NCBI GenBank assembly: GCA_964473105.1
Contig: CAYYNQ010000085.1
Location: 1 to 58,577 of the forward strand
Direction: 5' to 3'
From: CAYYNQ01 sp964473105
GTDB lineage: Bacteria > Sumerlaeota > Sumerlaeia > MVZB01
DNA: 58,577 nucleotides
Under the pieces are notes generated by a model, which was not told where the DNA came from, made no database searches, and worked only from the letters and a program-made list of their open reading frames with translations. The position numbers were made by a program, and so were the translations under genes. This document shows positions 1 to 8,472 of the stretch, one piece after another (the stretch's first letter is position 1; each line of letters opens with the position of its first letter).

Positions 1-939
1 CGACTCAAGGAGCATGTTGACACCATGATTGTCATCATGAATGACAAACTTATGGACACAGTGGGACCCAAGACCCCCATTACCGAGGCCTTTCAGGTTG
101 TCAACGGAGTCTTGGCTCAGGCAATTCGCGCCATCAGTGACCTGATCAGTATGCCCGGCCTTATCAATGTCGATTTCCGTGACGTCCGTACTATCATGGG
201 TGAAACCGGCGGGGCTGTCATGGGGGTCGGAATCGGACGGGGTGAAAATCGCTCTGTCGAAGCTGTCAAGAAGGCGTGTCACAGCCCATTGCAGGAGAAA
301 ATCGTCATCGACGGAGCAACCGGTGTGCTGATCAACATCACGGGTGGTTCCGACATCACCATGCAGGAGATCCATGAAGCCACATCTGCCATTTATGAAT
401 CGGCAGATGGGGATGCAAACATCATTTTTGGTGTGGTCATCGACGACAATATGAAAGATGAAATGCGCGTAACCATCATTGCCACAGGCTTTCAGGAGCC
501 CCCAGACTCAGATATCAGCGGGTTTGCTCCGGGAAAACCCTCGATGCGCCCGAGAGATGTGGAATTCACCAAATCCATCACATCCCAACCTCATCCCGAA
601 GAGGAATCCGACAAGGCAACAAAAGAACCCGATCCGGAACCCGCAATCCTGAGAAAAAAGGGACGTGATGAGGGCATGGGATCATCTCAAATTGGTGTTA
701 ATTTCGAAAATGGTGACAATCCGATGCATGACTGGATGGGTAAAGAATCCGAAATACCGGATTTAAATGCAGACACAAATTCCGATGACACGCCGGAAGA
801 ATCGACCATGGAGGGAGCCTCCTTTCATGATTTCACGTTCGAATCCTCAGAGGAGAACAACACGGGCACAGCCACCGATGGCGATCCGTATGAAGTTCCT
901 GCCATCCAGCGACGCCGCAGAAACCGGTTTTTTGAATAA
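1..939 (+). CDS. ftsZ: Cell division protein FtsZ, 3' part
   Basis: FtsZ is the tubulin-like GTPase that forms the cytokinetic ring. The frame is open to the left window edge, so the GTP-binding N-terminal half is missing and about 312 residues remain. The visible part starts in the segment that usually reads LKEHVDTMIVIPN (here a Met replaces the Pro). It continues through the T7-loop and C-terminal tubulin-like domain with the typical DVRTIMGETGGAVMG and GVVIDDNMKDEMRVTIIATGF-type stretches. A long acidic, low-complexity linker follows, and then a C-terminal conserved peptide (YEVPAIQRRRR), the docking site for FtsA/ZipA-type partners. No other dcw gene is visible downstream, where queA follows after about 100 bases. 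Identification is secure. Confidence 0.96.
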   Translation, partial: RLKEHVDTMIVIMNDKLMDTVGPKTPITEAFQVVNGVLAQAIRAISDLISMPGLINVDFRDVRTIMGETGGAVMGVGIGRGENRSVEAVKKACHSPLQEKIVIDGATGVLINITGGSDITMQEIHEATSAIYESADGDANIIFGVVIDDNMKDEMRVTIIATGFQEPPDSDISGFAPGKPSMRPRDVEFTKSITSQPHPEEESDKATKEPDPEPAILRKKGRDEGMGSSQIGVNFENGDNPMHDWMGKESEIPDLNADTNSDDTPEESTMEGASFHDFTFESSEENNTGTATDGDPYEVPAIQRRRRNRFFE

Positions 940-955
940 TCGGGAGCATCCCGAT
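939..955 (+). terminator. Short hairpin after ftsZ
   Basis: A perfect 7-bp stem (ATCGGGA / TCCCGAT) with a 3-base loop starts at the last base of the ftsZ stop codon. There is no T tract after it, so it is only a possible terminator or mRNA 3' end-stabilising hairpin. A run of nine G (992-1000) lies between it and queA. Confidence 0.4.
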
Positions 956-1046
956 CACCCTTACAAGGTTACTTCAGGACGTGAGAAAATAGGGGGGGGG
1001 CTTCTGGCCTCCCGCATTACTTCATGGGATCCTGTGATTCTTGATC

Positions 1047-2105
1047 ATGTCCCTGCATTTGTCCGACTATTCTTATGATCTGCCCAAAAGGCTGATTGCA
1101 ACCCATCCCCCATTCTACAGGACCCAGGCACGTCTGCTGACGCTTGACAGAATCAGCGGTGATATCAAGCACGTTACTATTCCAGAGATAACCACATTAC
1201 TTCGTCCCGGCGATGTGGTCGTCATCAATGACAGTCGTGTCCTGAAATCGAGGTTAGCCGTTCAGCGACCTGAAGGCGGACACGGGGAATTGCTTCTACT
1301 CAAGCCCGTGCATGACAAGTGGCTCACTTTTGCCCGTCCCGCATCGAAATTCCGAAGAGGTATAAAACTCTCGCTGCCTGACGGCCGGCCCCTTGCAGAA
1401 GTCGTCGAGGTTGTGGATCAAAAGACACGACTTATTCGGTTCCTGAATCCGGGAGATGTGGAAGATATTCTGGAAGAACATGGTCAGGTCCCACTACCAC
1501 CCTATATCACCCGGCAACGAATACGGAGCGGGGAATCCCCGAATCAAGATGGCGATGTGTCCAGATACCAGACGGTCTATGCGGAAAAGGATGGCTCAGT
1601 GGCCGCCCCCACGGCTGGGCTCCACTTTACGAGGAAACTTCTTAACAGCCTTGAGGATTTGGGTGTTGATATCTGCAAGATTACATTGCATATCGGTCCG
1701 GGAACCTTTGAACCTGTCGTCACCCCAAGGATCACAGAACACGTCATGCATGAGGAATCCTTCATTATCAAAAACCGTGATGCGTATGCCATAGAGAAGG
1801 CCCGTCAGGATCCCGGCAGAAGGATCATCGCTGTTGGCACCACCACCGTTCGGGCGCTGGAAACATGCCATGCCATGCACGGCAGAATCACACCCGTAAA
1901 ATCGGTCAGCAGAATATTCATCCATCCCGGGTACCGATTCAGGGTAATCAATGGCATGATGACCAATTTTCACCTGCCGGAATCCACGCTCCTGATGCTT
2001 GTCTCGGCATTCGCCGGACGGAGAAATATCTTGCAGTCATACCAGGAAGCAATTGAAAAAGAATACCGATTCTACAGCTATGGCGATGCGATGTTCATTT
2101 CCTGA
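1047..2105 (+). CDS. queA: tRNA preQ1(34) S-adenosylmethionine ribosyltransferase-isomerase QueA
   Basis: QueA transfers and isomerises the ribosyl group of S-adenosylmethionine onto preQ1 at the wobble base of tRNA, the penultimate step of queuosine synthesis. The protein has the family hallmarks: SDYSYDLPKRLIA at the N-terminus, DVVVINDSRVLKSRL, a PPYITR segment, YQTVYAEKDGSVAAPTAGLHFT around residues 180-200, the HIGPGTFEPV loop, and TNFHLPESTLLMLVSAFAG near the C-terminus. At 352 residues it has normal length. ATG 1047 was chosen over the in-frame TTG two codons earlier because family members begin close to this point; neither start has a clear ribosome binding site. The gene stands alone. 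Confidence 0.96.
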   Translation: MSLHLSDYSYDLPKRLIATHPPFYRTQARLLTLDRISGDIKHVTIPEITTLLRPGDVVVINDSRVLKSRLAVQRPEGGHGELLLLKPVHDKWLTFARPASKFRRGIKLSLPDGRPLAEVVEVVDQKTRLIRFLNPGDVEDILEEHGQVPLPPYITRQRIRSGESPNQDGDVSRYQTVYAEKDGSVAAPTAGLHFTRKLLNSLEDLGVDICKITLHIGPGTFEPVVTPRITEHVMHEESFIIKNRDAYAIEKARQDPGRRIIAVGTTTVRALETCHAMHGRITPVKSVSRIFIHPGYRFRVINGMMTNFHLPESTLLMLVSAFAGRRNILQSYQEAIEKEYRFYSYGDAMFIS

Positions 2106-2131
2106 CTGGGTCCGGTTTCTCGGGAGTCTTG

Positions 2132-3677
2132 TCACCAAAACTGCACGTCGCCATTCGAAAGCGGGGGCATTTCCTTCGGAACCTCTCTCGATGAATCCAG
2201 AAATGATCGGATTCCTCGTCGGAGCCCTGCATCGAGGAACCAAGCCGGGACAATAAAAATGACAAGAGTTAGAAGTCCCATGACGACCAGTCGAACCAGA
2301 GGGGAAGTCAAGCCAAACATATCCGTCCCAATCACAATCCCGGCTAGAACAAGAATCAGCAGCACAGGTGTCATAAGTGTCTTGATCCCAAACGTTGTTC
2401 TCAAGCCTTTGGGACACATGATGATCTGCAGAAGGCCCATCAGGCCGTAACTTACCAGCGTCGCCCAAACCGACCCAATGACACCATAAAGGGGGGGTAT
2501 CCAGTTAAGGTTCAGGGGGATATTAACCAGCGTGCTGATGATGATAATCGCAGACATGAGCCTTGTTTTTTTTCGCAGAATCAGCCCATAGGCTATGATC
2601 ATGAACAGTGGCTGGAGGACATAATTCAATCCCACCCACTTAAAAACCGATTCTGATTCCATATTGTCTCCACCTTAAATCAGAACCAGAAAATCTCCGC
2701 CCGCAACATACAGGCCCAGAATGACTGCCATGCAAATATAAATTAGAACTCGCGTTACACCCTGTTTCAAATGCTGAAAGGACTCGACCCCCTCATTTTC
2801 ATAAACACGATTGGCAACTGGAACGAAGGCGGCAAAAAGCGAGGTCTGCAGAAACATGGAAATATACATGGCCAGACTATACCCGATCTTGTAGACCCCG
2901 ACCTCGGAAATATCCCCAAGAAAGTGTTTGAGCATCAGAATGTCTGCGAAAGCCAGCAGGACCATCGAAATCTCACCGAATGCAAGCGGGAATCCAAATT
3001 CAGCGTCCTGCCTGAACAACCCGACATCGAAGGATCGAATCCGAATATCACAATGACGCCTGACACAGGATCATCCAAATCAAAACACAAAACTCCGTTA
3101 CGGACCTGGCCGCATATACACCCAAGGCCGTTTTCGAGGCGTAATAGATAACTATGACGACAAGTCCAGCACGAATATACCTTGAGATGACTCTGACCAA
3201 CGACAACAGACCGGAAAACTCACGCGCACGCATAATGTTTTCCATCAGGCTAATTATGGCAGCCATTTCTCCGAGAATCAGGGCAATAATCAAGAAACTG
3301 AAATACTCAAAGGGGGAAACCTGATGAAGCATATAAAGAATGACAATCAGGACGATTGTCACAACCAGGGACAGCGCACATGGAATAAAAAGGAAACTGG
3401 TGTAGAACCGGGAACGCTCTGCCTCGGGTCTATCTCTGCATATTTCCGGGAAAAACCGCTGAATGGATTCCTGGAAGCCAAACTTGAAAACCGCGGCCAC
3501 GATCAGGATCAGTGTTTCATAATATCAGAATATACCGTATTCGTGCCGGGTCAATTACCTTGTCATGAAGGGAAATGTGATGAAACCCGCCAAGGCAATG
3601 AACAGGTTGGCATGTAAATAGCGGAAATAATGACCGGCCAGACTTGCCTCACCCGAGCGTCCTTTTCTACCGCCCAC
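2132..3677 (-). pseudogene. Decayed polysaccharide flippase (Wzx/MATE-like)
   Basis: Read on the minus strand, this stretch encodes the pieces of one multi-pass membrane protein of the O-antigen/polysaccharide export type. It includes an N-terminal segment reading FITFPFMTR.LTRHEYGIF.YYETLIL, a middle IQRFF block, then AFGEISMVLLAFADILML and repeated hydrophobic helices. The reading frame is interrupted by in-frame TAA (plus-strand 3555-3557), TGA (3528-3530) and another TAA (2675-2677), and there is a frame change near 3049. TAA for a Leu codon and TGA for a Ser codon would each be one-base changes. A GTG at 3677 preceded by GGAAGG is the likely original start. Such proteins flip lipid-linked glycans across the inner membrane. 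With three nonsense codons plus a frameshift this is a genuine pseudogene rather than one sequencing error. Confidence 0.8.
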
Positions 3678-3936
3678 CTGAATATCCGCCTTCCATATTG
3701 ATCCCGTATTTTACCGTTGAAGGACCATCATAACATCGGATATTCGCAGGACAAGATCAAGCCCCTCCCCAAGTCTCATGCTACTAAAGACCTTGCATTT
3801 CATGGTTCTTACCCTCAAGGTTGAAATCGAAACGGGATAATCACGATCTGCCCTGATGATGCCCACCCCGCCCAAGAAGTTCCAACTCCAACCTGATTCC
3901 GTAACCGTTCACCACAGAAGAAGGAGATAGAGAACC

Positions 3937-5616
3937 GTGACATCCACCTGCAACCCTTACCCCGCAATTCACCCTCCCACAAGATTTTCCCATATTGTCC
4001 TGGCCCATTTTGTTTTCATCCTGCTTTTTTCCAGCATGACGAGTCTCTCGGCAAACGCCCAGGAACCGGTTGATGCTGAAGTGAGCGTATCACCGCATCC
4101 CTGGGAGGAGGTCCAGGATAACATCAACATAGCTTTCGGCAGGGTTGTGAACTTTATCGCCCCTGTCCTGTTCTTTGAAGTCGGAATGGGGGCTGCCCAG
4201 AAGACTGTTGGCGATAAACAAATCGATCAACCCCGGGCAATTCCCCTGATCATTCTCATTCTTGTGACCGGAGGCGTGTTCTTCACATTCTTTCTGGGCT
4301 GGGTGAATATACGGCTCTTGAAACATGCGGTTTCCGTTGTCCGGGGTAAATTCGATAACCCGGATGATGAAGGCGAAATTTCACACTTCAGGGCCCTGAC
4401 CTCGGCCCTGTCCGCGACCGTCGGACTTGGGAATATAGCCGGAGTCGCGGTAGCCATTTCCCTTGGGGGAGCCGGGGCCGTATTCTGGATGTGGCTGACG
4501 GCCGTTTTTGGAATGAGCCTGAAATTCACCTCATGCACAATGGCCCAACTCTACAGGAGGATCAAACCCGATGGATCGGTCCTTGGCGGGCCAATGGTCT
4601 ACCTCGACGATGGCATCCGTGAACAGGCCCCCGGGCTCGCACCTCTCGGGAGGCTGCTAGCCATCGTCTTCAGTTTCTTCTGTATCATGGGTGCAATCGG
4701 TGGAGGAAACCTGTTTCAGGCAAATCAGACCTACAAGATCATCGAGGAACAATACATCCAAGCGACCGGCTCGACAGATTCGCCTGCCATGCTCGCCTGG
4801 ATTGTTGGTATTGTGCTGGCAGGCTTGGCCGGGATCGTCATTATCGGGGGGATCAAGCGCATCGGCGAGGTAACAAGCCGCATGGTCCCCCTGATGTGCG
4901 GCTTTTACTGTCTTGTCTGCCTGGTGCTAATTTTTTCAAATTTTACCGCGGTTCCGAAACTTATCTGGGGAATCTTTACTGAGGCGTTCAATGCAAAGGC
5001 TGTATATGGAGGCTTTCTGGGAGTTCTTATCCAGGGCATGAAACGTGCAGCCTTCTCAAACGAGGCTGGGCTTGGCTCAGCTGCCATCGCCCATGCTGCA
5101 GCAAAAACAAAAGAACCGGTCCGCGAAGGGATCGTCGCCATGCTGGGCCCGTTCATTGACACGATTATCGTCTGCACCATGACAGCCCTAGCCATCCTGA
5201 TTACTCAGTCTCACACACAGGATGGCCTTGGCGGTGTAGAACTCACACGTCATGCATTCAGCCAGATGCCGGGATTTTTGGGGAACATTTCCCCTTGGTT
5301 TCTCTGCCTGGCAGTCTTCATCTTCGCTTTTTCAACAATCATTTCCTGGTGTTACTACGGAGAACGTTCGGCCGAATACCTTTTGGGTGAAAGTGGTATT
5401 CTTCCATTCAGGGTTTTTTACTGTATTATCATCATCCTTGGGCCACTCGTCAGCTTGAGCAGTGTTGTCGATTTCGCCGACATGATGATGCTAAGCATGG
5501 TTTTTCCAAATATCATCGGCCTGTTGATCCTCTCTCCCCTCATCAGGTCCCACGTAAGGGGCTATATCGGCCGATTGAAATCCGGTGACATAAAACCCGT
5601 CGGACCACCCGGATAA
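3937..5616 (+). CDS. Sodium:alanine/glycine symporter (AGCS family)
   Basis: A polytopic inner-membrane transporter that takes up alanine or glycine with sodium. The AGCS signature region is clear: SALSATVGLGNIAGVAVAI around residue 160, GGGNLFQANQT, and the FSNEAGLGSAAIAHAAAK stretch near residue 380, followed by several hydrophobic helices. At 559 residues it is longer than typical members (about 450-490). The extra length is an N-terminal extension with a signal-like hydrophobic stretch (about residues 24-40, ending SANAQ) and a soluble linker before the first core helix. The start is GTG 3937, preceded by AAGGAG about 11 bases upstream. It is monocistronic. Substrate specificity cannot be read from the sequence. 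Confidence 0.92.
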   Translation: MTSTCNPYPAIHPPTRFSHIVLAHFVFILLFSSMTSLSANAQEPVDAEVSVSPHPWEEVQDNINIAFGRVVNFIAPVLFFEVGMGAAQKTVGDKQIDQPRAIPLIILILVTGGVFFTFFLGWVNIRLLKHAVSVVRGKFDNPDDEGEISHFRALTSALSATVGLGNIAGVAVAISLGGAGAVFWMWLTAVFGMSLKFTSCTMAQLYRRIKPDGSVLGGPMVYLDDGIREQAPGLAPLGRLLAIVFSFFCIMGAIGGGNLFQANQTYKIIEEQYIQATGSTDSPAMLAWIVGIVLAGLAGIVIIGGIKRIGEVTSRMVPLMCGFYCLVCLVLIFSNFTAVPKLIWGIFTEAFNAKAVYGGFLGVLIQGMKRAAFSNEAGLGSAAIAHAAAKTKEPVREGIVAMLGPFIDTIIVCTMTALAILITQSHTQDGLGGVELTRHAFSQMPGFLGNISPWFLCLAVFIFAFSTIISWCYYGERSAEYLLGESGILPFRVFYCIIIILGPLVSLSSVVDFADMMMLSMVFPNIIGLLILSPLIRSHVRGYIGRLKSGDIKPVGPPG

Positions 5617-5825
5617 AATCAACGGGCCAAGCCGGTGAAATCACGACTGTTTGTGAATCTTCAGGAAAATATCTCTGAAACGGGGCTAACTCGGCTTAAA
5701 TTGCTCACCCATAACCGGACAGAACCCCAGTCTTAAAAAATCTGGGGACAGGGGTTTGTTGAGCCCTAATGTCGTGAGAACCGGATTGATGAAAATCTTG
5801 TTCAGGCAGGGGTTGAACTAAAAAG

Positions 5826-5866
5826 GCCCGATACTCGTGAGATCGTGGACCCCACGAATACCGGGC
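5826..5866. repeat. Imperfect 14-bp inverted repeat
   Basis: Arms GCCCGATACTCGTG and CACGAATACCGGGC pair with two mismatches around a 13-base loop. It lies about 210 bases after the symporter gene. No T tract follows, so a terminator role is only possible; a structured RNA element is the alternative. Confidence 0.45.
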
Positions 5867-6904
5867 TGGGAGGAGAGGAACAAATTAAATCTGTCTTTCT
5901 TTCAGTTCAATTATCGGAAAAAATACGACAACCAGAACGAGAGCTGTGAAAAACTCCTTCATCTGGTCTTAGCCCGCTTTCAGTTATTCAACGACATCTG
6001 CAGGATCCCTCGAAATCTCGTGGGTGCCTCAACGCATGAAAACCTCTACGCGACAATCTGGGATATCTCCTCACATCCATGATCACCCGTCATTCCTGAA
6101 TAGGTTGTATGCATATACTGTGCCATTTTTTAATTATGTGTGCGCATATATATATATTATTGATTTTTTTATACATATATAATTTATATTGGGTTTTAGA
6201 TCATGGGGGAATTGATATCACACATGACATATTGTCCAAATCACAGAAAAAATCATCTTATTTTGTCATGTTGTCAATCGCAGGCCAATGAATGACCATA
6301 AAGTCATGCTTTCTAAATTTGGGCTTAATAGCGTCCATGGCCACCATATCATCCAGTATGTGCGAGAAATGGCACTTATTTCTGGGAAATTGAGCGGAAT
6401 TCACGGGGCTATTAATTTTTAATTTCCGGGTTTCTGACGAGCAACCGCCTTTTCTGGTAACGGTACGAATGAACACTTCATCGCATGTATCCGCCAATAA
6501 TGGACCATGGGTCTGTAGCCCGGACCAGGCGCTCTTCTGATCAGTCACCCCGCGCCATACCCAACATCGGTCAATCCGACACACTCTGCTACCTGTCATA
6601 CTATTATCCCTCCCCAAACATGACTGGAATCACACTTAGAAACAGGGATGAAGTCAAATTATTCGGGTTCCATTTTCAGCCCAATTCGTCGGGGTGATAT
6701 TTCAAGTCAAGTGTTGCTTCATAGGCTGGAAACAGTCCCGAAAATCACGTCCCTCCCGGAGTCTCATTCTACATAACCGAACGTCTTCCAAACTCATTCG
6801 CAGGGTCAGGGAACAGGTGTTTTTTCACCCCGTAACAGCCCCGGAATCCCGGACTCGACATAACAAACACTTTTCCGGTATACAATTCGCTAGGGAGTAT
6901 TGGT

Positions 6905-6976
6905 GGATAGGAAATGAGGCGAAGCATGATAATCAATCAGCCCGACGCAACGAGACATTCGTCTCATTTCCTATCC
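6905..6976. repeat. 19-bp inverted repeat upstream of mcsB
   Basis: The arm at 6905-6923 (GGATAGGAAATGAGGCGAA) is the reverse complement of 6958-6976 with a single mismatch that would be a G-U wobble in RNA. The arms are separated by 34 bases. It ends 84 bases before the mcsB start, so it lies in the probable 5' leader or promoter region. It could be a regulatory hairpin or the termini of a very small inserted element. Confidence 0.65.
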
Positions 6977-7060
6977 CCAAAACCAAAGGTATCTGTCTTT
7001 GAAAGTCATGCTCTTTTAACAGGGATATGATTATATATAAAGGACTTAAGGGCCATATGA

Positions 7061-8137
7061 ATGCCTGATAATTTCAACTTTCCCACCCATACTGACGATT
7101 GGCTCCTAGAGAGCAGTCCTCATAATTCAGTGGTCATTTCCAGTCGCGCCCGTCTTGCGCGCAACATCCCGAGAATTCCGTTCGCACCCCGGGCCAATGA
7201 AGACCAGCTTCAGTTCATATCCCAATCGATCACCCGGGCATTCGAAAAGGATCCGCACCTGTCTACTTTCAAGCGTGTCGATCTCAGTGACATAACATTA
7301 CATACCAAATGCCACCTGAGGGAAAGTCATCTGATTTCATCGGAACTGGAAAAGGCCGGTAATGGACGCATTGTTTTTCTAAGCCCCGAAATGAGGTCAT
7401 CCATCATGGTCAACGAAGAAGACCATTTGAGAATGACCGCGCTGGCCTCGGGCATGCGCCTGGAGATTGCCTATGAGGATATCAACCGTATTGAGGGGAC
7501 AATTGAGCGGCAGATGGACTTTGCCTATAGTGATGAATTCGGCTATCTCACTGCCTGCCCGACAAATACCGGAACCGGCCTGCGCCTATCCGTCATGATG
7601 CACCTGCCCGCGCTAGCCATGACCAAGCAAACAGATGACACACTTTCATCACTGCGAAGCTATGGCCTCATGGTGCGTGGAGCCTACGGGGAACATTCCG
7701 AACATATCGGGGACCTCTACCAAATTTCCAATGAAATCACGCTTGGAAAATCCGAACAGGAGATCCTGCAGTTCCTCAAGAAGATCGTCCACCAAATCAT
7801 CAACCGTGAACTCGAAACCCGGGATCATCTCTGGAATAAGGCCCGCCACAGGATAGAGGACACGATTTACAGGGCAGTCGGGGTCATGTCCATGGCAAGA
7901 CGGATTGATTCAAGGGAGGCAATTGAACTGCTTTCACGAACCAGGCTGGGAATCGGCCAGAATTTCGGGCTCAACGTAACCCACAGCCAACTCAGCATGC
8001 TGTTTTTGAGTATTCAACCCGCACACCTGCAGTTCAAAAACAAACAGGTTGCGAACGCGCGCAACCGGGACCTGGAACGGGCACGACTACTACGCTCCAT
8101 TTTCCAAAACCAGTGCCATGGGGATCGAAACAATTGA
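7061..8137 (+). CDS. mcsB: Protein arginine kinase McsB
   Basis: McsB phosphorylates arginine residues of proteins, marking them for the ClpC/ClpP protease. The phosphagen-kinase catalytic domain is complete: VVISSRARLARNI near residue 24, VNEEDHLR at about 117-124, and the CPTNTGTGLR signature at about 166-175 with the nucleophile-stabilising Cys. The C-terminal part (about 260-350) matches the McsB-specific region. Length (358) is normal. The start ATG 7061 follows an AAGGG. In Firmicutes the operon is ctsR-mcsA-mcsB-clpC; here only mcsB and clpC are adjacent, 335 bases apart, with no mcsA or ctsR beside them. The neighbouring clpC makes the quality-control role likely. Confidence 0.95.
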   Translation: MPDNFNFPTHTDDWLLESSPHNSVVISSRARLARNIPRIPFAPRANEDQLQFISQSITRAFEKDPHLSTFKRVDLSDITLHTKCHLRESHLISSELEKAGNGRIVFLSPEMRSSIMVNEEDHLRMTALASGMRLEIAYEDINRIEGTIERQMDFAYSDEFGYLTACPTNTGTGLRLSVMMHLPALAMTKQTDDTLSSLRSYGLMVRGAYGEHSEHIGDLYQISNEITLGKSEQEILQFLKKIVHQIINRELETRDHLWNKARHRIEDTIYRAVGVMSMARRIDSREAIELLSRTRLGIGQNFGLNVTHSQLSMLFLSIQPAHLQFKNKQVANARNRDLERARLLRSIFQNQCHGDRNN

Positions 8138-8316
8138 ACCCCCATCGTAAATATCTAAAAGACCCGATTTTTCATGGAGATTGTTCTTAATGTTGAAATA
8201 AAAGGAGATTGAAGCCTGTCCCGGCCAGATCCAGGGAGTGGATTTCGAGCAGCACATGACCGATAAAGAGATCAGGTTCCTAGTATTAGGTCACATCAAG
8301 GGATCCGAGGACTGAT

Positions 8317-8343
8317 TTGACAGTTCAGGTGGGATGATATACT
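8317..8343 (+). promoter_or_regulatory. Possible sigma-70-type promoter upstream of clpC
   Basis: TTGACA (8317-8322) and TATACT (8338-8343) match the -35 and -10 consensus closely, but the 15-base spacer is short. It lies about 130 bases before the clpC start and would let clpC be transcribed independently of mcsB. Confidence 0.35.
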
Positions 8344-8472
8344 GTCCGGGTGATTCTGGGTTCACCTCTATAGTGGGATCCCAAAGTCAGTGGTATCAAT
8401 GCAAAATATGATCGGATATTTGTTCTCAAGTTGATTCAGGCGGACGGATGGCTAGAAATCAGGAGGTTCATC

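Larger units (their letters stand above)
5617..7060. other. Long intergenic region without a convincing gene
   Basis: None of the short open frames here resembles a known family or has a good ribosome binding site. The region holds an imperfect inverted repeat (5826-5866), a very AT-rich block (about 6125-6191) with alternating ATATAT and a GTGCGCAT core, and a long inverted repeat (6905-6976) upstream of mcsB. It may contain promoters, a small RNA or relics of a mobile element. Confidence 0.6.

Noticed and set aside
6258..6617. 119-codon minus-strand frame in the long intergenic region
   Set aside because: No family resemblance, no ribosome binding site, and a composition typical of chance frames.
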